This document shows positions 9,583-20,659 of a DNA stretch of 64,000 nt, piece by piece (the first letter of the stretch is position 1; each line of letters begins with the position of its first letter). The stretch covers positions 583,818,471 to 583,882,470 of the forward strand of contig NC_053390.1 of assembly GCF_905171765.1 (NCBI RefSeq). The letters are read 5' to 3'. Under the pieces are notes generated by a model. It was not told where the DNA came from and made no database searches. It was given only the letters and a program-made list of their open reading frames with translations. Origin of the DNA: Bufo bufo (lineage: Eukaryota; Chordata; Amphibia; Anura; Bufonidae). The translations under genes were made by a program, and so were the position numbers.

Positions 9583-9689
9583 ATAAGTGCATCGTGCATA
9601 ATGGCAGCTATTTAAACAGTGAAAAAGCGCCAAAGAACGCCAGAAAACGGCGCAAAAAAAAACGGGAGGTAGTGGCGTCACTTCCGGTT

Positions 9690-10063
9690 TGCGTTCCAGG
9701 GTGGAACGCATTGTGGTAGGCTTAGCTAGGAGTGGTTTCCGGTTTGCGTTCCAGCGTGGAACGCATCAGAAAGCATCTCGGTCTTGTAGTGTATTGAATG
9801 TGTGGACCAGGAGGGGAAGCGACGTCACTTCCGGTATGCGTTCCAGCCTGGAACGCATCGGGACCGAGGCGGCTGAGGGATCGGCACAAAAGTACATGGA
9901 CTTCTTGTTGGATAATGTGGGTAGGTGTGGGGATGTTTAGGAGGGGTATCCAGGTTTATTTTTTATATATATAATATAATGTGATGGCCAGGGAGAGGGA
10001 ATTTGGTGTGGAGAAAACCAGAAGTGATAAAGGTTCCGGTGTGCGTTCCAGGGTGAAACGCAC
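9690..10063. repeat. Four copies of a 21-bp palindrome next to the hammerhead motif
   Basis: TGCGTTCCAG-n-TGGAACGCA-type palindromes occur at 9690-9710, 9745-9765, 9837-9857 (perfect 10-bp arms) and 10043-10063. Each is preceded by TTCCGG, two of them as GTCACTTCCGG. The spacing is irregular (55, 92 and 206 bp). They lie upstream of the hammerhead motif in its own orientation and may be promoter or protein-binding sites of that element. Confidence 0.7.
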
Positions 10064-10329
10064 CACAGCTTCTCCCAGGGATCATTCAAATATAGCTGTT
10101 GGCAATTGTTAGTCTAAAGGAAATGGCAGAGAACCACATCATGCATAGTAATATATTTTGATATATTTTGTGACTAGGGTATTTTGACCGGCAATGGCTG
10201 GTTTCTCTTACCCCATATGAATATGGGGAGAATCCGGAGATTTATGATGTTATTTTTAGATGTTTTTTAGATCAGCAGGTAACTTCTCCCTAAGTGTATA
10301 TTTTTATACGTACACATATACGTGCACAT

Positions 10330-10560
10330 GGAGGGGGGGGGGGGGTGTTCTATAGGTGGAAACGATGGGAGAAATAAAAGTGAATAAAAATGATTTGTAA
10401 GGGCATTTAGAAGAGATTAAGAAAGTTTACAAAAAAAAAATGTACAAAAAATAATAATTTTTTCAAAAAATTACTTTTTTTTCTTTTCTTTTTTTTTTTC
10501 TTCTTTTCCCTTCTCTTTCCCTCTCCTTTTCCCTTCTCTTAAAAAAAAAAAAAAATTTGA
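10330..10560. repeat. Low-complexity tracts
   Basis: A run of G near 10331-10346 is followed by poly-A, a long C/T-only stretch (about 10465-10540) and another A run. It may be a degenerate retroelement tail, but no source element is recognised. Confidence 0.7.
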
Positions 10561-10647
10561 TTATGATTGAAATAGGCAGTCTTCATCTTCTACAGCACCC
10601 AACTGTAGCAGACCTTTCTAGTGCTCACCTCTAGCAAAGTGGTGGGT

Positions 10648-10970
10648 GCAGCAAAAGTACTGAATACGTTGTTTTATCCCCTGTCCGGCACGCTTCTCCA
10701 CACCTGCTTGAAGTCAAGGAGGCAGCAGCCTCCTTGCTTCAAGTGACGGTAAGCACGCCCCCTTCCCTGCCCCTTTGCTGTGACTGACAGCGCTTATGCA
10801 GAGAGTTCGGCTGCCTTTGCCGAACAGCCGGCTGTCAGTCACAGCGAAGGAGCAGGGAAGGGGGTTACCGTGACTTGAAGCAAGAAGGCTGCTGCCTCCT
10901 TGACTTCAAGCATGTGTTGGAGAAGCGCGCCAGGCAGGGGATAAAACAACGTTTTCAGTACTTTTGCTGC
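10648..10970. mobile_element. Foldback MITE
   Basis: The two halves are inverted repeats of about 140 bp each: GCAGCAAAAGTACTGA at the left edge pairs with CAGTACTTTTGCTGC at the right edge, and the pairing continues through the AAGGAGGCAGCAGCC and CAGTCACAGC segments. The short loop lies around 10800-10825. It has no coding capacity, and exact target duplications were not identified. Confidence 0.75.
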
Positions 10971-11080
10971 ATCTGCCTTCAGGAAGAAAGGCATCATCAG
11001 AAACACGCTGCTGGCTATACGCAGGTACTGCTGGTGGCTTGGGATGGTTTTGGGAGGTGACAGGATCCCTTTAAAAAAAT

Positions 11081-12033
11081 ACTTCCTTGTAGGCAGTCAT
11101 ATTGTACTTCTTCCTACATTGTCTGTATAGACACAATATATTCTGTTCAGTTCAGCCAATCAGAACCTCACATGTGCTTAGGGGTCTGGCAGCATAAATA
11201 TACATAGTCCAGCATCCAGTCTAAATTTTTTAATTTACGACACCTTTTAAAGGTTTTAAATACATCATATGATCAAGAAACACATTGCTTATGAATTTCA
11301 AATCGAGCATGGTCCTTAAACATAGCTAACAGTAATGAATACACTGATACATGGACAAATGATAAATAGGAGAAACACATTTTTAATTTCCATATGACTC
11401 CTGGATATTAATAAAATGTTATAATGCTGAATTAATTGTGCCTGCACTTTAGACTTCTGATGGCACATGTATTTAGTAAAAACATCCAGTAGTCTTCATG
11501 GTATAACAGCTTTCATTTATAGTAACCACAGAGGAGCAGGCTGGGAGGATTAACTCTGTCAATACTTGGTACTATAGGCGGTTGGATGTGTGTGCTTTAT
11601 GGCAGCTAAAATGAATGGGAATTAATTGACAGAGAAATGTGATAGATTACTACAGTCTCTAGTAAATTATGGACTACAGTCCCTGTGTGGCACTCCAGAA
11701 ATGAATAGATGAAGTGGAGAAGTGACCTTGTGTACATTCAGCTGTCTTCTTTGCAGTTTATGAGAGTAGTGAAGCACTTGTCCATTTTAGCATCTCACAA
11801 AGTATAATAGAGAGAAACACACTGTCATGAGTGTGAACTGGGGAGAAGAAGACCCCGTTCTCCCAATGGATGGGAGTCCTGGAGGTGGAACTACCATCTA
11901 TCAGGCGTTCATGGGATATACTTTTGTTATGCCATTAATATCTCAGATAGTAATACCTCTTTAAGTTTTATTGCTGCCCGTGGCAATGGTTCAATCTGAC
12001 AATGTGACCTTGAATACAGAGAAAGCATCAATA
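11081..12033. other. Intergenic, no supported gene
   Basis: AT-rich sequence without frames of note, repeats or RNA genes that I can recognise. Confidence 0.5.
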
Positions 12034-12704
12034 TTAAAGGGGTTGTGCCAAGTAGTGTTGATCGGGAATATTCTAATCGCAAATTTTTATCGCGAATATT
12101 GGCACTTCGAGAATTTGCGAATATCTAGAATATAGTGCTATATCTTCGTAATCACAAATATTCTAGATTTTTTTTCATCAGTACCCATGATCCCTCACTG
12201 CTTCTTGCTTGTGGGCCAATGAGAAGGCTGCAATATCTTTGACTTTAGGAGTAGTGTAGATCGCAAATTTTCGTATCGTGATTTTTTATCGGGAATTTTC
12301 CGATTGTCGATTTTTGCAATCAAGAAAATAATGACTGAAGATCACAAATTCTCGAATTCGCAAATATATGACTAATATTCACCCAAATATTTGCGAAATA
12401 TCACAAATTCGAAAATTGCCCCTGCCACTCATCACTGGTGCCAAGTATGAAAGTTATGTGGATAGAATATAACTAACTCAATAGGGAAGTACGGCCGCTG
12501 GGACCCCCTGCCAATCCCATGTTCCTCACTTCTGGCAGTCCCGTAGATAATGAATGGAATCACAGGCTGCCATTCCATCAGGATAGGAATGTGGGACCCC
12601 CCTTTCTTGGGCTCGGTGGTGGTTCCAGTGGTGTGATCCCCACAGATCAGTTATCCCCTTTCCTGTGGGTAGGATAACTTTAATTCTTGGCACAACCCCT
12701 TTAA
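12034..12704. mobile_element. MITE with TTAAAGGGGTTGTGCCAAG ends, interrupted
   Basis: The left end TTAAAGGGGTTGTGCCAAG is repeated in inverted form at 12686-12704. AATAT flanks both sides and may be the target duplication. A second MITE (12053-12437) has inserted just inside the left end. The TTAAAGGGGTTGT end recurs at about 29444 and 62123, so this is a dispersed family. Confidence 0.7.
12053..12437. mobile_element. hAT-type MITE with 8-bp target duplication GTGCCAAG
   Basis: The element begins TAGTGTTGATCG and ends with the inverted CACTCATCACTG, and is flanked by perfect 8-bp duplications GTGCCAAG (12045-12052 and 12438-12445). The interior is AT-rich with many CGAATATT-like words. It belongs to the same family as 37246-37619. 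It has no coding capacity and would depend on a hAT transposase in trans. Confidence 0.87.
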
Positions 12705-13566
12705 TATCTACTGTACATTCTAACAGGCTTTAAAAAAAATAATATATATGTGTGTGTGCATTATGTATTTGTGATAATATATGAATATAATTCAAAGGAT
12801 TATATAACATAAAGCAGGTCTGCTTTAAATTCTTCATTTATTATACTGAAATACACCTATATTAGACGTATTTCAAGCACATATAGAGGCGCAATGGTAA
12901 GTTACGCCGCCATCATTGACTTCTCCCTGCTCACTCCAGGTCTAAAAAAGTGGGCATGGTGGGGAAGGGAATGGGCCGGAAGACCCATCTGATTTACCAT
13001 TTTCTGCGCTTGTTTCAGGCATAGAAAAAGGTCTAAATGTAAGACAGCTAGGAAGCTGCCTTACATTTAGAACTGGCAGAGAATCTACTGAAGTTATAAC
13101 TTCGTTCTTAATATATGTGTCCCTTATTTTATGCATTACAAGCACCCACTGAAGTTATACTAATGGTCCTCCAGTGTTAAAACAGCAACCTGTAGGGGCT
13201 CCATGTATTGCCAAATATTATTATCCCCATATGCCCCAATGAAACATAACAAAAAGGGTTGTCTAATTACTACTCAGCAGCAATACCATATATTTGCTAT
13301 TCACTTTATTATTACTATCTATTGCCAACCTTGCTCACATGCCCCTTCACCTGAATGTTGGAGCCGTGTGTGATAAGACTGGTTACACGAACACTCACTC
13401 TTGTAAGACCAGTACAGGACCTTGGTGGCATTTTACCATGGCAACCACACAGTAATCACTCAGCATGCTATTTAATTTCCCCTTGTAAGACATTAACTGC
13501 TTCAGTCTTCCTCTGATTTTAGTCTTTTTAGTGCATATGTTGTGACTTCTACTTTGTTCCTAGTTA
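12705..13566. other. Intergenic, no supported gene
   Basis: AT-rich DNA. The 67-residue minus frame at 12942-13145 has no recognisable domain. Nothing else is seen. Confidence 0.5.
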
Positions 13567-15169
13567 CAGTGGGGAAAATAAGTATTTGATACACTAGCGA
13601 TTTTGCAAGTCTTTCCACCTCCAAAGAATGTAGAGGTCAGTAATTTTTATCGTAGGTACACTTCAACTGTGAGAGACAGAATCTAAAAAAAAAATCCAGA
13701 AAATCACATTGTATGATTTTAAAATAATTAATTAGCATTTTATTGCATAAAATAAGTATTTGATACAATAGACAACCAGAACTTAATATTTGGTACAGAA
13801 ACCTTTGTTTGCAATTACAGAGGTCAGACGTTTCCTATAGTTCTTGACCAAGTTTGCACACACTGCAGCAGGGATTTTGGCCCACTCCTCCATACAGATC
13901 TTCTCCAGATCTTTCAGGTTTCGGGGCTGTGGCTGGGCTACATTGAGTTTCAGCTTCCTCCAAAGATTTTTGATTGGGTTCAGGTCTGGAGACTGGCTAG
14001 ACCACTTCAGAACCTTGAAATGCTTCTTTTGGAGTCATTCCTTAGTTGTCCCTGGCTGTGTGTTTGGGGTCATTGTCATGCTGGAAGACCAAGCCACGAC
14101 CAATCTTCAATGCTCTTACTGAGGGAAGGAGTTTGTTGGCCAAAATCTCGTGATGCATGGCCCCATCCATCCTCCCTTCAATACAGTGTAGTCGTTCTGT
14201 CCCCTTTTCAGAAAAGCACCACCAAAGTATGATGTTTCCGCCCCCATGCTTCACGGTTGTGACAGTGTTCTTGGGGTTGTACTCATCCTTCTTCTTCCTC
14301 CAAACACAGCAAGTGGAGTTAATACCAAAAAGTTATATTTTGGTCTCATCTGACAACATAACCTTCTCCTATACCTCCTCTGGGTCATCCAGATGGTCAT
14401 TGGTGAACTTCAAACGGGGCATGTGCTGGCATAAGCAGGGGGACCTTGAGTTCCTTGCAAGATTTTAATCCATTATGGCGTGGTGTGTTACTATGATTCT
14501 TCGAGACTGTGACCCCAGCTCTCTTCAGGTCATTGACCAGTGTACTCCCGTGTACTGTAGTTCGGTGCTGATTCCTGACCTTTCATAGAATCATCCTTAC
14601 CCCACAGGGCGAGATCTTGCATGGAGCCCCTAAATGAGAAAGATTGACAGTCAGCTTGTGTTTCTTCCATTTTCAAATAATTGCGACAAAAGTTGTTGCC
14701 TTCTCACTAAGCTGCTTGCCTATTGTCCTGTAGCCCATCCCAGCCTTGTGCAGGTCTATAATCTTGTCCCTGGTGTCCTTAAATAGCTCTTTGGTTTTGG
14801 CTATGGTGGAGAGGTTCGAGTGTGATTTATTGCATGTGTGGACAGGTGTCTTTTATACAGGTAACAAGTTCAAACAGGTGCAATTAATACAGGTAATGAG
14901 TGCACAGTAGGAGGGCTTCTTAAAGAAAATCTAAAAGGTCTGTGAGATCCAGAATTCTTGCTTCTTGGCAAATGTTCAAATACTTATTTCATGCAATAAA
15001 ATGCAAATTAATTATTTAAAAATCATACAATGTGATTTTCTGGATTTTTTTAGATTCTGTCTCTCACAGTTAAAGTGTACTTATGATAAAAATGACAGAC
15101 CTCTCCATTCTTTGTAGGTGGGAAAACTTACAAAATCACCATTGTATCAAATACTTATTTTCCTCGCTG
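13567..15169 (-). mobile_element. Tc1-like transposon with ~200-bp terminal inverted repeats
   Basis: The ends CAGTGGGGAAAATAAGTATT and its inverted counterpart (AATACTTATTTTCCTCGCTG) are flanked by TA on both sides. The long terminal repeats reach to about 13760 and from about 14975. Between them lies a decayed transposase gene on the minus strand. Its 1603 bp is normal for Tc1-like elements. Confidence 0.92.
13783..14805 (-). pseudogene. Decayed Tc1-like transposase
   Basis: The minus-strand translation shows a Tc1 transposase in broken frames: an N-terminal helix-turn-helix piece ([19 protein letters not shown]), the first catalytic Asp in LSDETKI followed at once by a stop, the second Asp in [11 protein letters not shown], and the C-terminal [11 protein letters not shown]. 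In the last motif the catalytic Glu expected after NPI is replaced by Lys. The start is ATA where ATG is expected. Stops, frameshifts and the lost Glu make this copy inactive, although its terminal repeats could still be mobilised in trans. Confidence 0.85.
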
Positions 15170-15235
15170 TATATCACTTGACGTGACTTAAGTTACTACC
15201 TAGTTTGGTACTTGAAACCAATACTAAAGATTGTA

Positions 15236-16784
15236 CAGTCGTGGCCAAAAGTTTTGAGAATTACATAAATATTGGAAATTGGAAAAGTTGCTGCTTAAGT
15301 TTTTATAATAGCAATTTGCATATACTCCAGAATGTTATGAAGAGTGATCAGATGAATTGCATAGTCCTTCTTTGCCATGAAAATTAACTTAATCCCCAAA
15401 AAACCTTTCCAATGCATTTCATTGCTGTCATTAAAGGACCTGCTGACATCATTTCAGTAATCGTCTTGTTAACTCAGGTGAGAATGTTGACGAGCACAAG
15501 GCTGGAGATCATTATGTCAGGCTGATTGGGTTAAAATGGCAGACTTGACATTTTAAAAGGAGGGTGATGCTTGAAATCATTGTTCTTCCATTGTTAACCA
15601 TGGTGACCTGCAAAGAAGCGCGTGCAGCCATCATTGCATTGCATAAAAATGGCTTCACAGGCAAGGATATTGTGGCTACTAAGATTGCACCTCAATCAAC
15701 AATTTATAGGATCATCAAGAACTTCAAGGAAAGAGGTTAAATTCTTGTTAAGAAGGCTTCAGGGCGTCCAAGAAAGTCCAGCAAGCGCCAGGATCGTCTC
15801 CTAAAGAGGATTCAGCTGCGGGATCGGAGTGCCACCAGTGCATAGCTTGCTCAGGAATGGCAGCAGGCAGGTGTGAGCGCATCTGCACGCACAGTGAGGC
15901 GAAGACTTTTGGAAGATGGCCTGTTGTCAAGAAGGGCAGCAAAGAATCCACTTCTCTCCCAAAAAAACATCAGGGACAGATTAATCTTCTGCAGAAAGTT
16001 TGGTGAATGGACTGCTGAGGATTGGGGCAAAGTCATATTCTCCGATGAAGCCTCCTTCCGATTGTTTGGGGCATCTGAAAAAAGGCTTGTCCGGAGAAGA
16101 AAAGGTGAGCGCTACCATCAGTCCTGTGTCATGCCAATAGTAAAGCATACTGAGACCATTCATGTGTGGGGTTGCTTCTCATCCAAGGGAGTGGGCTCAC
16201 TCACAATTTTGCCCAAAAACACAGCCATGAATAAAGAATGGTACCAAAACACCCTCCAACAGCAACTTCTTCCAACAATCCAACAACAGTTTGGTGAAGA
16301 ACAATGCATTTTCCAGCACGATGGAGCACCGTGCCATAAGGCAAAAGTGATAACTAAGTGGCTCGGGGACCAAAACGTTGACATTTTGGGTCCATGGCCT
16401 GGAAACTCCCCAGATCTTAATCCCATTGAGAACTTGTGGTCAATCCTCAAGAGGCGGGTGGACAAACAAAAACCCACTAATTCTGACAAACTCCAAGAAG
16501 TGATTATGAAAGAATGGGTTGCTATCAGTCAGGAATTGGCCCAGAAGTTGATTGAGAGCATGCCCAGTCGAATTGCAGAGGTTCTGAAAAAGAAGGGCCA
16601 AAACTGCAAATACTGACTCTTTGTCATGTAATTGTCGATAAAAGCCTTTGAAACGTATGAAGTGCGTGTAATTATATTTCACTACATCACAGAAACAACT
16701 GAAACAAAGATCTAAAAGCAGTCTAGCAGCAAACTTTGTAAAAACTAATATTTGTGTCATTCTCAAAACTTTTGGCCACGACTG
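15236..16784 (+). mobile_element. Tc1-like transposon (ends CAGTCGTGGCCAAAAG)
   Basis: The terminal inverted repeats CAGTCGTGGCCAAAAGTTTT and its complement (ending GGCCACGACTG at 16784) are flanked by TA. The 1549-bp element carries one transposase gene on the plus strand. It lies only 66 bp from the previous Tc1-like element but belongs to a different family. Confidence 0.94.
15600..16616 (+). pseudogene. Tc1-like transposase with two in-frame stops
   Basis: The frame reads from the ATG at 15600 to the stop at 16616 (338 codons before the terminator, normal length) without frameshift. It has two nonsense codons, a TAA near 15738 and a TAG near 15843. The N-terminal part is a paired-like helix-turn-helix DNA-binding domain with the RPRKS hook. 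The DDE catalytic residues are present in IFSDEASFRLFG, FQHDGAPCHKA and [12 protein letters not shown] count 35 residues between the second Asp and the Glu (DD35E), one more than the usual DD34E of Tc1. From 15873 on the protein is open. Cut-and-paste transposition at TA sites is the family function. The two stops make this copy a pseudogene, though a lightly damaged one. Confidence 0.9.
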
Positions 16785-18018
16785 TACTATCATATTTGTT
16801 GGATTGTCCATTTCAAAATCTAAATAATATGTCCTGGCGATTGTTTTGGCCTACAATGCCTTTCAATTCAATGACAGATTGTATGCCCAGGGCAATGTGG
16901 TGTTGTTGGGGTCTCTGGTAATCCTGACGTTCACAAACTTTTTCCTTTCTGCTTGAGAGGAAAGATGGTCTGGAAAGATACCGAACAACATTTCTCTGAT
17001 TTTGAGAGATCCATTAATGTCAATGACCTTAAAATGGAATTTACCGCTATTGCTGGTAGCCATTCTGTAGAATTTTCAGATATCCATGTTGAAGTCACTA
17101 AACATGGTATTGTTACTGGCACCTACCATAAATTCACACCAATGCCCTCTTACACTATCAAAGTTACCACCCATATCATGTGAAAAAATAACTGCCTGAT
17201 GGTCACTGTTTAAGCCTGAGGTGCATTATTAACACTTACAGGAAATTTTTAGGAAAAAGTTGTGAATTAATGGATTAGAGGTTACAGTTAAAATATAATT
17301 GCAGGCAGATTTACATGTAGCTAATTGACAGAATTTGAATAAGTAAAGGAAGAGGGAAAACCGAGGATTCCTGTTTTATTTTAAAGACAGTCTGTTGGTA
17401 GTTCAAATTAAAAATTCAAATTTGTGAGAGGTAGACTTCAGGAAAATCACAGGAATTGTTTAACAGACGCGGCACTGAAAGTTAATTACAAGTGTGGAAA
17501 CTGCTCTTTATGTAGGAATATGAATACAGGTCATTTGGTCCAGATGGTGCCATCAGACATGTGGTCACTCAGTTGATCACTTGCCGTACAGATTTTTACA
17601 TGATATTCTGTTCTCATGGTTTATATTATATGGGTAAAATTATTCTTCCTCTTTTTAAATGAGTCTGCAAACATTTTCATTCTATCGTTACTGAAGAAGG
17701 TGCATCAAGATGTATTGCAAATGTAAAAGTACATTGGTGGCAGTAAAAAAAAAAACAGGTGGTCAGATGGACACACTAAATTATTACAAATGGGGGCTAT
17801 CTGGGTATTGAAAACTGATGCTCTTGGACAATTGGGATTAAATTATATAAATGACCTGTCTTGGTTTTTGTACATTTTTTGCTCATATTACAATTTATAT
17901 ATGTTGTTTCTTTTTATTTTGTGAACTAGTCTGTGCTGTAATTGATAAGTATTTAATATGAGCAAGTCACACAGGGAGATTTAAAGTAAAACATATCACC
18001 TCTATTGTGCTGCCCTTA
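16785..18018. other. Intergenic, no supported gene
   Basis: No coding signal beyond short frames. An A-run lies at about 17744-17755. Nothing recognised. Confidence 0.5.
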
Positions 18019-18310
18019 GGCCCCTTTCACATGGGCGAGTTTTCCCCGTGGGTGCAATGCGTGAGTTGAACGCATTGCACCCACACTGAATCCGGACCCA
18101 TTTATTTCTATGGGGCTGTTCACATGAGCGGTGATTTTCACGCATCACTTGTGCGTTGCGTGAAAATCGCAGCAAGCTCTATTTTGTGCGTTTTTCACAC
18201 AACGCAGGCCCCATAGAAGTGAATGTGGCTGCGTGCAATTTGCAAGCATCCGCAAGCAAGTGCGGATGCGGTGCGATTTTCACGCACGGTTGCTAGGAGA
18301 CGATTGGGAT
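18019..18310. mobile_element. Truncated Harbinger-like MITE
   Basis: It begins GGCCCCTTTCACATGGGCGAG after TTA, like the MITEs at 20660 and 23126 that begin GGCTACTTTCACAC after a TTA/TAA duplication. The interior has internal inverted pieces (GCACCCAC/GTGGGTGC; ATTTTCACGC/GCGTGAAAAT). No matching right end is present, so the copy is truncated. Confidence 0.55.
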
Positions 18311-18796
18311 ATGGACCTGATCATTATTATTTCCCCTTATAACATGCTATTCAAAAAGGCAATCCTAAAACATAACATTTATTAGTAATGTAGATAAAAT
18401 AAGTTGTGTCCACAGATAAAGTGCAAAAAAAGATCAACAATTGGGATCAAGGGTGTGTAAACCCCCGATTATACAACAATTTGTATCCCAAAAGAAAAAA
18501 AAAAATAAAGTGCACGGCAGCACTGATAACCAGCACGTCCTACCAGTACCAAGGGACGGTCATACTTGAGCCGTATCATACCCATCTGAGGGTGATGTCC
18601 AACCAACAGGAAGATGGCAGTGATAATACGCTATGTAGGGTCCCTATTGATGCCCTGTGGCTAGCTAACCGCTTCACCCTGATACCAGGAGATATGTAGC
18701 AGCCTGACCACAGGGCACTGGTCCTGATAAGGGCGACCCCGTCCGGAACCTGTCCCTCAGCAATAAAATTCTGTATGTCCCTATATACAAAAAACA

Positions 18797-18847
18797 CTCC
18801 CTACACGCATGTTTCACTGCCAGGACAAAAGAAGTTCATCAGGGGAG
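18797..18847 (-). ncRNA. Hammerhead ribozyme motif downstream of the Penelope-like coding remnant
   Basis: Minus-strand RNA: stem I strand CUCCC, core CUGAUGA, stem II region with ACU/AGU at its base, GAAAC, a small stem III (ACA/UGU), the triplet GUA, and the closing stem I strand GGGAG. All core nucleotides are canonical and stem I has five perfect pairs. It lies about 1 kb downstream of the GIY-YIG coding end in the same orientation, as expected for a Penelope terminal repeat. The upper part of stem II has mismatches, so activity is uncertain. Confidence 0.72.
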
Positions 18848-19238
18848 ATGAAAAAATTTTGGGAATCAATATATATGAATAAACTACCGATCTCATACAG
18901 CAAGTTAAAGATCAAACCTCCAAATAAATGGAGTGTACGTCTGCTGGTAGAGAGGGGTACCAAGGTGGTGGGATCCCCCAAGGGCAACCTCGAAGATGGG
19001 AGGTAAAGGTAGTGCAGGGTAAAGATAAAAAATCCCTGCACATGGGATGCCAACTAAACTGGCGCTTCCACCTCATTTAAATAATCACCTCGCTCTGTCT
19101 GTCGCTACGTGTGATACCCATAGCCAATGAGGTACGCGCCTGCCTGCACGTCAGCACGGCGCGTGCACTCATCACGAGTCCAGAGCGAGGCATGGAGCGC
19201 AGGGAAGTGCAAAGATAAACTGAGCACTCCCGCGCATG

Positions 19239-19270
19239 CGCGATCTCGCACTGAATATCGCGAGATCGCG
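19239..19270. repeat. CpG-rich hairpin in the Penelope-like repeat
   Basis: CGCGATCTCGC is followed after a 10-base loop by GCGAGATCGCG, a perfect 11-bp stem. It sits in a CpG-rich stretch (19120-19290) that stands out from the AT-rich surroundings. Confidence 0.7.
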
Positions 19271-19838
19271 TCACTCTGCCGGCCGAAACGACCATGGCAT
19301 TGGGAGTGATTACCGATACAGATTACTCCTATGTGCTCACAGGTTGCGAGGCAATGGGACGTCTTGCCGCAACCGGAGCACTTTGGTCCGCGATCAGACC
19401 CGAAACATGGTATTCAAGGCAATTTGTGATGATCAGTGCAAAGGAAAAACTGGGTAGTAGCCTAACAACAGAAACTCTGACCATTGACACTGACTGATAA
19501 GCATTATAGTGGTTAAGAGGTTTCTCCAGAAAATAGAAAAATAATAAATTAATTAAGCCATGAGTGGTGGCAAAACCCAGGCAAGATAGAAGACCATCAC
19601 TAATGTAGGGGGAAGGAATTGTCCCTAGTTTACATGGTACAGTATCAGATCATGGGTACTGGGGGGAGAGAGGTACGCATCTCTCCGTTAGAGGAACAGT
19701 CACCAAGGGTCACAGATTATTTACAGAAAACAACTAAAGCTTAGTTGTTCATTAAGCCCTGTCGGGGTGACCGTCCGTAGGAGAAAAATCCAACGTGCCT
19801 CACGCTGTAATAAAATCTTATCCCAGTCCCCCCCGCGT

Positions 19839-20640
19839 TTAGGGACTGACAGTTTCAATGCCCATGACTATGATAACCCTGGGGTCTCCCTGATGGAAGT
19901 CGCAAACATGGCGAGCGACCGCTGTGTCCCGGCGATTTTCAATATCCAAGAGATGTTTCGTTTTGCATATGTATACTTTTTGGCAAATACACGTGATTTT
20001 ATATATTACACCAGAGGTCCGACACAAAATAAAATCCCTGATGTTAAAGCTGCGTTTTAGATTGCTGCTTGTAAAAGTTTTGCCCGTGGTGATACTATCA
20101 CAGGCCACGCAGCCACTGCACTTAAAGCATCCTATAGGTCAGCGACTCAACCAAGTATTTGGTGTAACAAGTGGAGAAAAATGGCTGTGTACTAGTAGAT
20201 CCTTGAGGCTCTGGCCCCTTCTGAAGGTCACTTGTGGATACTCGTGTAAGACATCACGAACATCCGGGTCCATCAGAAGAATCGGCCAGTATCGCCCAAG
20301 GATCTCATGTGATTCATTAGAGGAACCATCAAATGTGGTAATGAATCGTATCTTTTTATCTCCTGCTTCCTTCTTTTTGAGTGTCAAAAGTGTACTTCTT
20401 GGAGTATTGACTGCCCTCTGAAAAGCCTTTTTCAGAACCTGATCAGGGTAACCCCTAGCACGAAATCTCCGTCGGAGATCAACAGCCTGATGTCTAAATT
20501 CTTTCTTTTTCTGAACAGTTCCTCCGCAGACGTAGCTATTGTCCGTAGGGAATACCTCTTTTCAGTGGCAGTGGATGACTGCTTTGCCAATGAAGAACCG
20601 AATTTGTGGCTGTTGATTTCCGAAAAATGTTCGTGGATAG
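19839..20640 (-). pseudogene. Penelope-like reverse transcriptase C-terminus plus GIY-YIG endonuclease, decayed
   Basis: Translated on the minus strand in shifting frames, 20640-20388 gives TATNSVLHWQSSHPLPLKRG and GIPYGQ, typical of the RT core end, followed by RARGYPDQVLKKAF. 20387-20139 continues with ITTFDGSS, ILGRYWPILLMDP and RRGQSLKDLLVHS, the Penelope linker region. 20108-19839 holds the endonuclease with GVIYKITC in place of GIY and VYICKTK in place of YIG. These segments together identify a Penelope-like protein. At least two frameshifts and a stop interrupt it, and the N-terminal RT half with the catalytic Asp pair is not visible. It is nonfunctional. Confidence 0.82.
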
Positions 20641-20659
20641 CTCACCCTCACCCTTCTTA

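Larger units (their letters stand above)
18400..20659 (-). mobile_element. Penelope-like element remnant
   Basis: The minus strand encodes the end of a Penelope-type reverse transcriptase and a GIY-YIG endonuclease domain (20640 down to 19839), then a CpG-rich stretch (about 19290-19120) and a hammerhead motif (18847-18797), all in one orientation. That order fits the 3' part of a Penelope-like retroelement. The right side is cut by a MITE at 20660. Left border and target duplication are not defined. Confidence 0.75.
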
